Shown here: one piece after another, positions 33,141-43,512 of the stretch | Numbering within the stretch: the first letter of the stretch is position 1 | Layout: each line of letters starts with the position of its first letter | NCBI GenBank assembly: GCA_963649295.1 | Contig: CAVJHK010000002.1 | Coordinates: forward strand, 1-64,000 | Reading direction: 5' to 3' | Length of the DNA stretch: 64,000 nucleotides | Origin: RGIG3528 sp963649295 | GTDB taxonomy: Bacteria > Bacillota > Clostridia > Lachnospirales > Lachnospiraceae | Position numbers and translations under genes: made by a program | The notes under the pieces: generated by a model | The model's database searches: none | Told to the model about the DNA's origin: nothing | What the model saw: the letters and a program-made list of their open reading frames with translations, nothing else

Positions 33141-36086
33141 ATGAGCAGGAATTTCTTAAAAATCGCAAAAAAAGCAATTTGTCTTTCGCTTGCGGCAGTG
33201 ACAATAACGGGGAGCGTGCCGTGTGCTTTATGCACAGCGTTTGCTGCCGAGGGAACAGCACTTAAGGACAAATATACGCAGTTTGAAGGGAGAAACATCG
33301 AATGGAAATATAGTGTCGGTGAGGATGTAAAAAATTATTCCGCAATAAGCAAAGAATACGATTCGTACAAAAATGCGACGGAAGATATAGAAGTTTCTCT
33401 GTCTTCCCTAAAATACGAGAACGGAACAAAAGCGGAAACGGTTGAATACGAGGGAAGGAACGCTGTATTAAACGATCTCGACAACGAATATATCGAATTT
33501 ACCGTAAACGTTCCCGAGTCAGCGCTTTACGGCTTTGAAATCGATTATTATATGGCATCCGACAATTCAGATTCGGCAAAGAGAAATCTTTATATCGACG
33601 GCAATTATCCTTTTACGGAAGCCGGCGATCTTGAATATTACAGATATTTTACGGATGACGGCGAACCGATTTTAAATTCGATCGGTGACGAAACACGTCC
33701 CAAACAAAAGGAAATTACGGGCTGGAGAACGCAGGGGCTTACCGATACAACGGGTATCACGAGTGAGGATTTCCTTGTATATCTTACAAAAGGCAAGCAT
33801 ACCGTAAAATTTGTTGTGACAAAGACTGATATGTATATTTCGGGGATCCGTTTTACGGCGCCTGAAACAATTAAGTCCTATGCGGAGGTTGCGGCGGAAT
33901 ATACTATAAACGGCTACAAAAAGGTGGACTGCGAAAAGATAACCTTCCAGGCGGAAACGGAAGCAATCGAGAAAAACGATACGACGCTTCGCCGTGAAAA
34001 CGACGGTGATCCGCTTGTAGAGCCCGCATCCGGCACAAGCAGAAGATTGAACGTAATCGGCGGTTCACGCTGGAAATACGGAAATCAAAGTATCACATGG
34101 CAGTTTACGGTTCCGGAAGACGGACTTTACAAAATCGGAATGTACGAAAAGCAGGCGTGGAACGACGGACTTCCGTCATACCGCCAGGTAAAAATCGACG
34201 GCACGGTGCCTTTTTCGGAACTCTTAAATTACAAATTTGAATATACGGGCAGTTCTAAGTGGATCGTAAATACGTTTTCGGATGAGGACGGAAACCCATA
34301 TATGTTTTATCTTACGGCAGGCACGCATACAATCACGATGACCGTTAAGATGGGAAATCTTGGCCCCATACTTGAATCGCTAAAGGAAGACATTTCGGTT
34401 CTCTCGGAAGTGCTCCTTGACATTACGATGATTGCGGGTTCGAGCCCCGACCCGAACTACGATTACGGCTTCTTTGACAAGATTCCGGATCTCGAAGACA
34501 ATTTAAATTATCTTATAGACAGTCTTGAATATAAATATGAGCTTGCGGAAGACATGTCCGAAAAAACATCGGCAATGGCAAATAATTTCCTTGCCGTAAA
34601 GGCGGATATCGTAAAGATGGTTGAAGATCCTTTTTCGATCGCAAAAAGATATTCCTCTCTTGAAGACGCGCAGACAAAATTATCCGAATATTACCAGTCG
34701 ATTCAATATTTGCCTCTCGTAATCGATGAATTTTATGTAGGAAATCCCGACGAAAAGTGGAAGAGTGTTTCATCAAATTTCTTCCAAAGATTTGCAGTTA
34801 CGGTTCAGCAATTTTTCCTTTCCTTCACAAAGGACTACGACAACGTCGGAAGCGTGCTTTCGGATGACGTCGAGGTTACGGAAACAATCGACGTATGGAT
34901 CGCAAGAAGTACGGAATATGCGGAAATCATAAAGCAGCTTGCGGACGAAACGTTCACACCGGAAACGGGAATAGCGATCAACGTAAATGTTCTTCCGTCG
35001 TCGCAGCTTGATGCGGGTCAGGTAAATGCAATCATGCTTGCGATCACATCGGGAAAGGCTCCCGACGTGGCACTCGGTGTTGACATAAAATCACCCGTAG
35101 AATTTGCAATACGTGACCAGGTATACGATTTGTCACAGCTTGAAGGCTTTGACGAAATCAAAACAAATTTTGTCGAGGCGATATTTACACCTTATGAATA
35201 TCAGGGCGGAATATACGCGCTTCCGGAAACAATGAACTTTAATGTCCTTTTCTATCGTAAGGATTTGCTTTCGGAATATGATATCGACCTTCCGGATACA
35301 TGGGAAGATTTGTATGAATATGTTCTTCCGGCGCTTTATCAAAACGGCTTTGAATTTTACTTCGGCAGAGAATTCACCCAGTTCCTTTATCAAAACGGCG
35401 GTGAATATTATACGGAAGACGGCCTGCAGTCGGGACTTGATTCGGCGGAGGCTTATCAGGCATTTAAGGAATATACGGAGCTCTTTACAAACTACGGTGT
35501 AGCAAAGACTGCAAACTTCTATCAATATTTCCGCTCGGGACTTATGCCTCTCGGTGTCGGCGATTTTAATATGTATATGCAGCTTTCGGCTGCTGCCCCC
35601 GAGCTTACGGGCAAATGGGGAATCGTATCCTTGCCCGGTCATATGACATCCGATGGCACCGTTGACAGAACGGCGGGAGCAATAACACAGACCGGCGATA
35701 TTATCTTAAAGCAGTCCGATAAGCCGGAGGAAAGCTGGGAATTCCTAAAATGGTGGACAAGCACCGAAACGCAGTCTCAATTTGCAAAAGAAGTTGAAGC
35801 GCTTATCGGAGCGGAAGCGAGATGGAATACCGCAAACAAGGAAGCTTTCTTAAGCCTTTCCTGGAGCAGGGAAGACATCGCGGCACTTGAAGAAGAATGG
35901 CTTTGGGCAAAGGAAACTCCTTATGTTCTCGGCGGATACATGACCGACCGTCACCTTACAAACGCATGGACAAGCGTGGTAATGAGCGGCATGGACGTAA
36001 GAGAAGCACTTGAACGTGCGGTTAAGGACATAAACAGAGAACTCAGAATGAAACAGGAAGAATACGGGGTAATAGCCGATGAGTAA
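33141..36086 (+). CDS. Unusually long carbohydrate ABC solute-binding protein with N-terminal beta-sandwiches
   Basis: A 981-residue secreted protein. It has a signal peptide ending near AFA-AEG (residue about 36) with no lipobox cysteine. Two carbohydrate-binding-like beta-sandwich units follow (about 45-240 and 255-410; each ends with a LTKGKHTVKF or LTAGTHTITM strand), then a helical segment (about 410-565), then a normal type-1 sugar-binding fold (about 575-981, e.g. ISGKAPDVALG-like SGKAPDVALGV, GGIYALPETMNFNVLFYRKDLL, SWEFLKWWTS). Ordinary binding proteins have 400-550 residues. It probably captures a large glycan for the two permeases encoded next. Its stop overlaps the first permease gene by eight bases. 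Confidence 0.85.
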   Translation: MSRNFLKIAKKAICLSLAAVTITGSVPCALCTAFAAEGTALKDKYTQFEGRNIEWKYSVGEDVKNYSAISKEYDSYKNATEDIEVSLSSLKYENGTKAETVEYEGRNAVLNDLDNEYIEFTVNVPESALYGFEIDYYMASDNSDSAKRNLYIDGNYPFTEAGDLEYYRYFTDDGEPILNSIGDETRPKQKEITGWRTQGLTDTTGITSEDFLVYLTKGKHTVKFVVTKTDMYISGIRFTAPETIKSYAEVAAEYTINGYKKVDCEKITFQAETEAIEKNDTTLRRENDGDPLVEPASGTSRRLNVIGGSRWKYGNQSITWQFTVPEDGLYKIGMYEKQAWNDGLPSYRQVKIDGTVPFSELLNYKFEYTGSSKWIVNTFSDEDGNPYMFYLTAGTHTITMTVKMGNLGPILESLKEDISVLSEVLLDITMIAGSSPDPNYDYGFFDKIPDLEDNLNYLIDSLEYKYELAEDMSEKTSAMANNFLAVKADIVKMVEDPFSIAKRYSSLEDAQTKLSEYYQSIQYLPLVIDEFYVGNPDEKWKSVSSNFFQRFAVTVQQFFLSFTKDYDNVGSVLSDDVEVTETIDVWIARSTEYAEIIKQLADETFTPETGIAINVNVLPSSQLDAGQVNAIMLAITSGKAPDVALGVDIKSPVEFAIRDQVYDLSQLEGFDEIKTNFVEAIFTPYEYQGGIYALPETMNFNVLFYRKDLLSEYDIDLPDTWEDLYEYVLPALYQNGFEFYFGREFTQFLYQNGGEYYTEDGLQSGLDSAEAYQAFKEYTELFTNYGVAKTANFYQYFRSGLMPLGVGDFNMYMQLSAAAPELTGKWGIVSLPGHMTSDGTVDRTAGAITQTGDIILKQSDKPEESWEFLKWWTSTETQSQFAKEVEALIGAEARWNTANKEAFLSLSWSREDIAALEEEWLWAKETPYVLGGYMTDRHLTNAWTSVVMSGMDVREALERAVKDINRELRMKQEEYGVIADE

Positions 36087-37029
36087 GACCAAGGTGGTAA
36101 TCGCCGAAAACAGCTTATACAAAGATTATACAAAATGGCAAAGATTTAAAAAATTCTGGCACAAGAACTGGATGGGATATGTTTTTCTTGCCCCGTTTGT
36201 AATATTGTTTACGATATTCGTTGTCGCACCCGTAATTACGGCGATAGGCTTAAGCTTCACCGACTACAACATGATGCAGTCGCCGAAGTGGGTGGGATTC
36301 AACAATTACAAGCTTCTTTTCCTTGACGACGACGTATTCAAAATGGCAATTTCAAATACCGTAAAGTTTGCTATAGTTACGGGTCCGGCGGGATATCTGC
36401 TTTCGTTCTTTGCGGCCTGGGTAATAAACCAGTTAAAGGCAAAGCGCGCGTTTGCGCTTGCATTTTATGCACCGTCGATTTTGTCGGGTGTCGCAATGTC
36501 AAACGTATGGCTCGTAATTTTCTCGAGTGACCGAAAAGGCTATATAAACTATTTCCTCATGAACAGCGGACTTATCGATGAACCGATTTTGTGGAATACG
36601 GATCCCAATTACATAATGGGTGTCGTAATGTTTATACAGCTCTGGATGAGTATGGGTACCGGATTCCTGGTATTCCTTGCAGGTCTCCAGAATATGGACC
36701 GCTCGCTTTATGAGGCGGGAGCGATAGACGGCATAAAGTCAAAGTTCCAGGAACTCTTTTATATAACGCTTCCTGCAATGAAGCCACAGCTTCTCTTTGG
36801 TGCGATCAATACCATAACGGGCGCGTTTGCGGTATTCGATATCGCGGTAAACGTTGCCGGTATGCCGAGCCCCAACTATTCGGCACATACAATCGTTGCA
36901 CACCTTTACGACTATGCATTCATACGTTTCCAGATGGGTTATGCTTCGGCAATAGCCGTTGTACTTTTCCTTATAACATTTATCCTCGGAAAGATCGTTA
37001 TGAAGACGCTTTCATCAAAGGACGAATGA
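36079..37029 (+). CDS. Sugar ABC transporter permease (MalF/UgpA type)
   Basis: A 316-residue inner-membrane permease with six membrane segments. YEAGAIDGIKSKFQELFYITLPAMKP (about 212-237) is the EAA loop that docks the ATPase. It overlaps the upstream solute-binding protein gene and lies 24 bases before the partner permease. No ATPase is encoded here; a shared MsmX-type ATPase elsewhere is the known solution for such importers. Confidence 0.92.
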   Translation: MSKTKVVIAENSLYKDYTKWQRFKKFWHKNWMGYVFLAPFVILFTIFVVAPVITAIGLSFTDYNMMQSPKWVGFNNYKLLFLDDDVFKMAISNTVKFAIVTGPAGYLLSFFAAWVINQLKAKRAFALAFYAPSILSGVAMSNVWLVIFSSDRKGYINYFLMNSGLIDEPILWNTDPNYIMGVVMFIQLWMSMGTGFLVFLAGLQNMDRSLYEAGAIDGIKSKFQELFYITLPAMKPQLLFGAINTITGAFAVFDIAVNVAGMPSPNYSAHTIVAHLYDYAFIRFQMGYASAIAVVLFLITFILGKIVMKTLSSKDE

Positions 37030-37053
37030 TTACAAAAAGAGAGGATTTAACGA

Positions 37054-37920
37054 ATGTTAAAGATAAAATGGTTCAAAGGACAATGGCTTCACATTACCTT
37101 CGGCAAAGTGGTTTTATATCTTATAATGCTGTTACTTGTGGCATTTACGGCATTGCCGCTTGTATATGTTGTTGTTACGGCGTTTAAGCCGCTTGACGAA
37201 TTGTATATTTATCCGCCGAGATTTACGGTTAAAAATCCGACAACCCAAAACTTTTCGGATCTTGTGGTTTCACTCGGAAGCTCGACGGTACCTTTTACAA
37301 GATATATTTTCAACAGCGTCCTGATTACGATTGTGGTTGTGGTGCTTACCGTTATCGTATGCTCGCTTGCGGCATATGCTCTTGTAAAATTTAAGCCGGT
37401 CGGCGGTAAGGTTTTGTTTGACTTAATACTTGTCGCACTCATGTTTTCGGCACATGTAACAAAGATTCCGAGTTACCTTATCATAAATAAGCTGCATCTT
37501 GTAAATACGTATTGGGCGCTTATTTTACCGAGCATTGCGGTTGCTTACAACTGCTTCCTTATGAGACAGTTTATACAGCAATATCCGGACGAGCTTATAG
37601 AAGCCGCCCGCATAGACGGTGCAGGCGAATTCAAGATTTTTATAAAGATGGTAATGCCGGCGCTTGCGCCCGCATGGTCTACGCTTGTTGTTTTTTCGTT
37701 TGTAAGCAACTGGAACGATTATTTTTCGCCTCTTATTTACATTACGAGCCAGGCAATGAAGACGCTTCCTCTTGCACTTAAGACAATAGGAACAGGCATT
37801 GCGAGAGCGGGTGCCACAAATGCGGCATCGCTCCTTACGTCGGCTCCCACAATTATTATCTTTACGGTCATGCAGCGTCACGTTATGGAAACAATGACAT
37901 ATTCGGGAATTAAGGGTTAA
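37054..37920 (+). CDS. Sugar ABC transporter permease (MalG/UgpE type)
   Basis: A 288-residue permease with six membrane segments and the EAA loop IEAARIDGAGEFKIFIKMVMPALAP (about 180-204). It begins with a typical TFGKVVLYLIMLLLVAFTALPLVYVVVTAFKP segment. It pairs with the preceding permease. The next gene starts 10 bases after the stop and its ribosome site overlaps the stop, so translation is coupled. Confidence 0.92.
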   Translation: MLKIKWFKGQWLHITFGKVVLYLIMLLLVAFTALPLVYVVVTAFKPLDELYIYPPRFTVKNPTTQNFSDLVVSLGSSTVPFTRYIFNSVLITIVVVVLTVIVCSLAAYALVKFKPVGGKVLFDLILVALMFSAHVTKIPSYLIINKLHLVNTYWALILPSIAVAYNCFLMRQFIQQYPDELIEAARIDGAGEFKIFIKMVMPALAPAWSTLVVFSFVSNWNDYFSPLIYITSQAMKTLPLALKTIGTGIARAGATNAASLLTSAPTIIIFTVMQRHVMETMTYSGIKG

Positions 37921-37930
37921 GGAGGAAAAA

Positions 37931-40108
37931 ATGAGAATCAATAAGAAAATCAATGCTTTCCTGCTTACCGTGGGAGTGATTGTTTCGACGCTCGGAACGT
38001 CGTCTGTTTATGCGGCCGATTCCGGAAATTATGTAACGGGCGATGACTCAAGCCGTCAGCCGGTTCCCGAGTGCTATAACGTAGTCGAAACGGTTTACAA
38101 CATAGGAACCTTTGAGGATCCGAATCCCAATGCACGTAAAAAGACTTCGGTATTTAAGGCACCGAAGGACCTGTTTGTTGACGACAACGACTATGTATAT
38201 GTTGTGGATTCCGGAAACAATCGTATAATAAAATTTGACGATACTCTTACAACGGTGGGTGTTTATTACGGGCCCGAAGACGGACTCAGTGCTCCTGAAG
38301 GAATATTTGTAGATTCCGACGGTGACATGTATGTTGCGGATACGGGAAACAAGCGTATTGTGCATATGGATTCGGAAGGAAACGTAATCGAAATATTCAC
38401 AAATCCCGAAAGTGAGCTGGAAACCGGCGAATCTTTTACACCGTCAAAAATAATCGTAAACGATACAGGTTATATCTACGTTGTTCGCGGTGAAAATATT
38501 ATGGCAATCGACGGAAACGGAACCTTCCGCGGATATTACGGTCAGACAAACATAGGCTACAGCCTTTCGGAAGTATTGATGCGTATGTTTGCGTCAGATC
38601 AGCAAAAACTGTTCGCCACAAAACGTCTTGCCTCGTCTTATGTGAATCTCACATATGGTGACGACGGAATGATTTATGCGACATCAATGGACAGAGACGA
38701 GGGCGAAATTAAAAAGCTAAACTCCGTCGGAACAAATATTTACAGAAAATATAAGACTGTCAGCAGTTCGTTCACAAACCCGATTACGGCATGGTTCAAA
38801 TCCACATTCAAATCGGTTGTTGCGGGTCAGTCATTCAAATTCGGTGAATATTTTAATGACAACAACGAATATATCGAGCCTGAGTTTTCGGATATTTGTG
38901 TGGACAGTGACGGCATAGTCACTGTTGTCGAAAGACTTAACGGAAAAGTCTACCAATACGACCAGGACGGCAGAATGCTTGTTGCATTCGGCGGACTCGG
39001 CGAAAAGAAGGGACTTTTTACAAAGCCGTCCGCAATAGATGTAGATAGCAAGGGCAACATTTATATACTTGATCAGATTGCAGCAAATATTCAGGTTTTT
39101 GAGCCTACCGAATTCATAAAGATGATCCATGAGGCAACATCAACCTACAATAACGGTGATTACGGGGCATCCTACGAGCTTTGGAGACAGGTGCTTGCAA
39201 CGGACGAAAACTATGACCTTGCGCATGTAGGTATCGCAAAGGCTTATTATAAGCAGGGCATGTACAAGGAAGCGATGGAAGAGTCGGAGATAGTCGGTGA
39301 CCGCGATACATATACATCGGCATTTGACGAATATAAATATGAAGTGCTTCGTGCTCATTTCCTCCCGATAATGCTTCTCGCTCTGTTCATCATTGTTGCT
39401 GTTGTATTTTTAATAAAGCTTTTTGCAAAGCATGCCAATATAGGATATTGGAAGTTCTTACGCGAAAAGAACAAGCATATGACGATTCCGTCCGGAATCA
39501 TGTATTCGTTCAACACGATTATCCATCCTTTTGATGCATACGAAGGAATAAAAAATAACCGTGAACGCATAAACATGGCTGTTCCGTTTATATTGCTCGG
39601 AGTTGCCTATGTTGTGAGAATTGCATACCTTTACATTGTGCATTTCCCGCTTGCATCCATAGAAGTTGACCAGATAAATCCCTGGATCGAGCTTGTAAAA
39701 CTCTTAATAGTACCGCTTTCCTGGGTACCGGCGTCCTTCATGGCAACAAGTATTTCGGGCGGTGAAAGTAAGATGAGAGAGATAATGTTTGCATCGGCAT
39801 CTTCTCTTACGCCTTACATACTTATAATGACGCCTTTAATGTTTTTATCAAACATCATGTCAAAAACGCAGCAGTCGTGGTTTGGTATATTTGAAGTACT
39901 TGCGACGGTCGGAATGATCTGGCTTATGTTTGCGGCAATGATGTCACTCAACAATTATACGTTCGGAAAGACAATCGGAATGATGTTTATGTCCGCTTTC
40001 CTGATGCTTGTATTGTGGCTTGTAATACTTCTTTGCTACGTACTTACCGGCAGAATGATTCAATTCTTTATCCAATTATTTGAAGAATTCCGTCTAAACT
40101 TCCTGTAA
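37931..40108 (+). CDS. NHL-repeat, TPR and Yip1-domain membrane protein
   Basis: A 725-residue protein with an unusual domain order. A signal peptide (about 1-29) is followed by an NHL-type beta-propeller outside the cell (about 60-395), with repeats such as PKDLFVDDNDYVYVVDSGNNRIIKFD and PEGIFVDSDGDMYVADTGNKRIVHM. A short TPR region follows (about 400-460, YELWRQVLATDENYDLAHVGIAKAYYKQGMYKEAMEE), then a membrane helix (about 475-500) and a C-terminal Yip1-like domain with about five further membrane segments. NHL propellers bind carbohydrate or protein. No function is known for this combination; its place between two pairs of permease genes suggests a receptor or scaffold. Confidence 0.8.
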   Translation: MRINKKINAFLLTVGVIVSTLGTSSVYAADSGNYVTGDDSSRQPVPECYNVVETVYNIGTFEDPNPNARKKTSVFKAPKDLFVDDNDYVYVVDSGNNRIIKFDDTLTTVGVYYGPEDGLSAPEGIFVDSDGDMYVADTGNKRIVHMDSEGNVIEIFTNPESELETGESFTPSKIIVNDTGYIYVVRGENIMAIDGNGTFRGYYGQTNIGYSLSEVLMRMFASDQQKLFATKRLASSYVNLTYGDDGMIYATSMDRDEGEIKKLNSVGTNIYRKYKTVSSSFTNPITAWFKSTFKSVVAGQSFKFGEYFNDNNEYIEPEFSDICVDSDGIVTVVERLNGKVYQYDQDGRMLVAFGGLGEKKGLFTKPSAIDVDSKGNIYILDQIAANIQVFEPTEFIKMIHEATSTYNNGDYGASYELWRQVLATDENYDLAHVGIAKAYYKQGMYKEAMEESEIVGDRDTYTSAFDEYKYEVLRAHFLPIMLLALFIIVAVVFLIKLFAKHANIGYWKFLREKNKHMTIPSGIMYSFNTIIHPFDAYEGIKNNRERINMAVPFILLGVAYVVRIAYLYIVHFPLASIEVDQINPWIELVKLLIVPLSWVPASFMATSISGGESKMREIMFASASSLTPYILIMTPLMFLSNIMSKTQQSWFGIFEVLATVGMIWLMFAAMMSLNNYTFGKTIGMMFMSAFLMLVLWLVILLCYVLTGRMIQFFIQLFEEFRLNFL

Positions 40109-40141
40109 AAAGAACAGACTGAAAGGAGAAAATTAAGCTTT

Positions 40142-42559
40142 ATGTTTAAGAACATATTAAATAAATGTGCAGCTTTCTTTAAATCTGTTCCGAGCGGGAT
40201 CGTAAACTTTTTTAAAGCTGTTCCGGAAAAGACAAAAAGATGGTGGAAAGGCGAGGTCATTACGATAAAGCGCAAAACTGCCGATCTTCCGAACAGAATG
40301 AAGCTTTGGGCAAAGAGTAAAATCGGCACAATCATTGTCTTTGCGCTTGTGATTATATTTGTGATTGTGGGATATTTTAGCATTCAAAGGGCAAAGAGCA
40401 ACGCAATCACTTATTCAAAGGATTATGAAGCACCGGAAGCAACTGTTTCCTTGCAGGCTGACGGCGAATACAAGATAATCGCAAAGAATGAATATCTTGA
40501 GCTCCTGTTCTGTGAAGAAAAGGGCGCAATTCAAATTAAAAATCTCGAAAACGGATCTCTTTGGAAGAGCATTGCGGACGAAGAGGTTTATCCGTCAAAG
40601 GGCGTAAACAAGCAATGGGTTGCATATATGAGATCGCCCATATGCATTTCCTACAACGATTTAAAGAAGCGTGATTCAGGTGTCAAAAAGGTTTATGCGG
40701 GCAAGGACTGCGGATATCTCGACATCGAATATATCGATAACGGTGTTGCGGTAACATACGGATTTCTTGCTCCCGGCATTTATGTCACGGTTGAATATAC
40801 GATTGACGGCGATGAGCTTGTGGTAAGAGTTCCTTACGAAAAGATTAGGGAAGACTGGAAATATGCGGTTACGACAATAGAAGTGATGCCCTTCCTCGGT
40901 GCATGCGACAATTCAAACGACGGATATATCTTTTATCCTGACGGCTCGGGTGCAATCACATGCTTTGACAGAGTGGGAGAGCGAAGCTCAAACGTAAAAA
41001 TAGCATATTATTATACATATTCACATAAGACCGTTTCCCTTGAAAATTTTGAAGAGGATATGGCAAACAGATATGCGGCATCTCTTCCCGTATACGGAAT
41101 AAAGAACGGTGACAATGCGCTTTTTGCTTATGCTGCGGAAGGTGCTGCCGCAACGGGACTTGCGGTTTATCCGTCGGGATACGTGCTGAGTCTTAACCAC
41201 CTGGGATTTGAAGTATATGTTAGAAATGTATTCAACGTAAATATGTACAATATGTCGGGTGATGACGGAGCGGCACAGACGGGCGGCGTTGTACAGCGTG
41301 TCGACACAAAGCTTATAGAAGAAGACAAGGTTATAAGATATGCTTTCTTGTCGGGGGACAAAGCAAATTATTCCGGCATGGCGGATACTTACAGAGAGTA
41401 TCTCATCGAAAACGGGCTTTTAAATTATAATATTGACAAAGATTCAGAATATTCGCTCGCCTTAAAGCTCCTTATGGGAACAAAGAAAAGCGGAATCATC
41501 TTTGACGAATATGTAAAGATGACGGGCTTTGACGATGTATCGACGATACTTGATTATCTTTCCTCAAACGGCATAACGAATACGGAAGTCGTGCTTGATT
41601 CGTGGAGCAAATCCGAAACCGATTATTGGAGCCCAAAGTACAGACTCGGAGGAAAGACGGGACTTAAAAATCTCGGAAAATATATTCTTGAAAACAATAA
41701 TGCAAATGTTTACCTCGAAACAACATTTGCCGAATGTACGTCGGACACGAAAGGAATAGATCTTGACGAAGACGTTGTTTATGACGGACTTGACACGGAA
41801 GTTTCGGAAACATCGATGAAGGGCTTTTCGACATATCTTGTGAATCCTTATACGATGCTTACGAGAAACAATTCATTCCTTAAAAAGCTTTCGGGTTATG
41901 ACGGAATAAGTGTTGCATATTCGAAGCTTGCAAGATATGCATATCCGGACTATAACGAATATCATACCTATACGGCAAACGAAACGGTATCGGAGATCAG
42001 AAATCTTCTTTCAAATACCGAATCTGACGGACGAAAGATAGCTCTTTCAGGTGCAAACCAATATGTTTATACATATGCGGATTTCCTTTATGAGCTTAGG
42101 GAAGAGTCTTACGGACTTGCGATAACCGACTATTCGGTACCTTTTGTGCAAATGGTAATTTCGGGATGCATCCCGTATGCGACCGAGGGAGCGGGAAACC
42201 TTTCCTACGACATTGATTTGCAAAAGCTCAAATGGATCGAATACGGTTCGATGCCTTACTTCTATCTGACATACGAATCGGCGCTCAATCTTCGCGATAC
42301 CGAAGACGATACACTTTTCAGTTCCACATGGTCAGACTGGGATACGGTTGTTATAGATACTTACAATGAATTTAAAGAAAATTTCGGAAGCACATACGGC
42401 GTTCAGATGGTTGAACATACGATAATTTCCGATGATCTTGTGAGAGTGAAATACGAAAACGGTCTTACCGTTTATGTAAATTACGATACTGTTGACAAGA
42501 CGGCAGACGGAATCACAATCCCCGCAAAAGACTATGTTGTTACGGGAGGCAATAATTAA
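40142..42559 (+). CDS. DUF5696 membrane-anchored glycosidase-like protein
   Basis: An 805-residue protein with a basic cytoplasmic N-terminus (about 1-60), one membrane helix (IGTIIVFALVIIFVIVGYFSI, about 60-82) and a large extracellular part. A beta-rich region (about 100-400) precedes what looks like a TIM-barrel region (about 430-750), e.g. FDDVSTILDYLSSNGITNTEVVLDSWSK, GKTGLKNLGKYILENNNANVYLETTFAE and RKIALSGANQYVYTYADFLYELREESYGLAITDYS. The architecture matches DUF5696, a family without an established activity; a surface glycoside hydrolase is the natural guess. AAGGAG lies upstream. Its stop overlaps the next permease gene by one base. Confidence 0.72.
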   Translation: MFKNILNKCAAFFKSVPSGIVNFFKAVPEKTKRWWKGEVITIKRKTADLPNRMKLWAKSKIGTIIVFALVIIFVIVGYFSIQRAKSNAITYSKDYEAPEATVSLQADGEYKIIAKNEYLELLFCEEKGAIQIKNLENGSLWKSIADEEVYPSKGVNKQWVAYMRSPICISYNDLKKRDSGVKKVYAGKDCGYLDIEYIDNGVAVTYGFLAPGIYVTVEYTIDGDELVVRVPYEKIREDWKYAVTTIEVMPFLGACDNSNDGYIFYPDGSGAITCFDRVGERSSNVKIAYYYTYSHKTVSLENFEEDMANRYAASLPVYGIKNGDNALFAYAAEGAAATGLAVYPSGYVLSLNHLGFEVYVRNVFNVNMYNMSGDDGAAQTGGVVQRVDTKLIEEDKVIRYAFLSGDKANYSGMADTYREYLIENGLLNYNIDKDSEYSLALKLLMGTKKSGIIFDEYVKMTGFDDVSTILDYLSSNGITNTEVVLDSWSKSETDYWSPKYRLGGKTGLKNLGKYILENNNANVYLETTFAECTSDTKGIDLDEDVVYDGLDTEVSETSMKGFSTYLVNPYTMLTRNNSFLKKLSGYDGISVAYSKLARYAYPDYNEYHTYTANETVSEIRNLLSNTESDGRKIALSGANQYVYTYADFLYELREESYGLAITDYSVPFVQMVISGCIPYATEGAGNLSYDIDLQKLKWIEYGSMPYFYLTYESALNLRDTEDDTLFSSTWSDWDTVVIDTYNEFKENFGSTYGVQMVEHTIISDDLVRVKYENGLTVYVNYDTVDKTADGITIPAKDYVVTGGNN

Positions 42560-43512
42560 TGAAAAGACCAAAAAAATTTAAAATGACACTTGAAAAGAGA
42601 AATCAGTTAAAAGGTCTCGTGTTTGTCCTTCCGTTTATTTTGGGCGCGGCGGCATTCTTCATTTATCCCATATTTTTCTCGCTTCGCATAAGCTTTGCGT
42701 CGGGAGTGCAAATCGTGGGAATGAAGCTTTCGGGTTGGACGCTCGACTCCTACAAGCGGGCATTCATCGTTGATACGGAATTTTTGCCCGAATTTAAGGA
42801 TACGGTAATATTTACGCTTACAAAATTCCCCTTAACGATTCTCCTTTCACTTATTATTGCAATACTTTTAAACAAGGACATAAAGGGAAGAGGACTTTTC
42901 AGAGTAATATTCTTTATTCCGTTCCTTTTGGGGTCGGGTGAAGTAATGCAGCAGATACTGAACCAGGGTGTTGATAAGGCGGTCCTTAATATCAACGACG
43001 GACGAATAATTCCGTACAACATCTTAATGTATTTCGGAGCAACAATACTCGATACCGTGCATACGGTGTTCGGACAGCTGGTTTCGATACTTTGGGAGAG
43101 CGGAGTGCAGATACTTTTGTTCCTCGCCGGTCTCCAAAGCATTTCGCCTTCTCTTTATGAAGCCGCAAAGATTGACGGTGCAACCGAATGGGAAATCTTC
43201 TGGAAGGTTACGATTCCGATGATTTCGCCGATGATGCTCTTAAATATCGTTTATACGCTTGTAGATTCGTTCACAAGCAGAAACAATACACTGCTCAGCT
43301 ACATCAGAACGTACGGCTTTGCAAATGCGGAATTCTCGTATGCGGCGGCGCTTGCTTGGATTTACTTCGCATTCATCGGACTTGTTGTTGCGATAGTGTT
43401 CGGCATAATGAAGAAATACATACATACCAACGAAATCGAGGAGGTAAAAAAGCGTGAGCACAAGCACAGAATCATTACGATTGAAAAAGCGCCCAGACGC
43501 ACTTTTGAATAA
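42559..43512 (+). CDS. Sugar ABC transporter permease, second importer (MalF type)
   Basis: A 317-residue permease with six membrane segments; EAA loop YEAAKIDGATEWEIFWKVTIPMISP (about 199-223). It starts at the ATG that overlaps the DUF5696 stop and overlaps the next permease gene by 59 bases. Confidence 0.92.
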   Translation: MKRPKKFKMTLEKRNQLKGLVFVLPFILGAAAFFIYPIFFSLRISFASGVQIVGMKLSGWTLDSYKRAFIVDTEFLPEFKDTVIFTLTKFPLTILLSLIIAILLNKDIKGRGLFRVIFFIPFLLGSGEVMQQILNQGVDKAVLNINDGRIIPYNILMYFGATILDTVHTVFGQLVSILWESGVQILLFLAGLQSISPSLYEAAKIDGATEWEIFWKVTIPMISPMMLLNIVYTLVDSFTSRNNTLLSYIRTYGFANAEFSYAAALAWIYFAFIGLVVAIVFGIMKKYIHTNEIEEVKKREHKHRIITIEKAPRRTFE

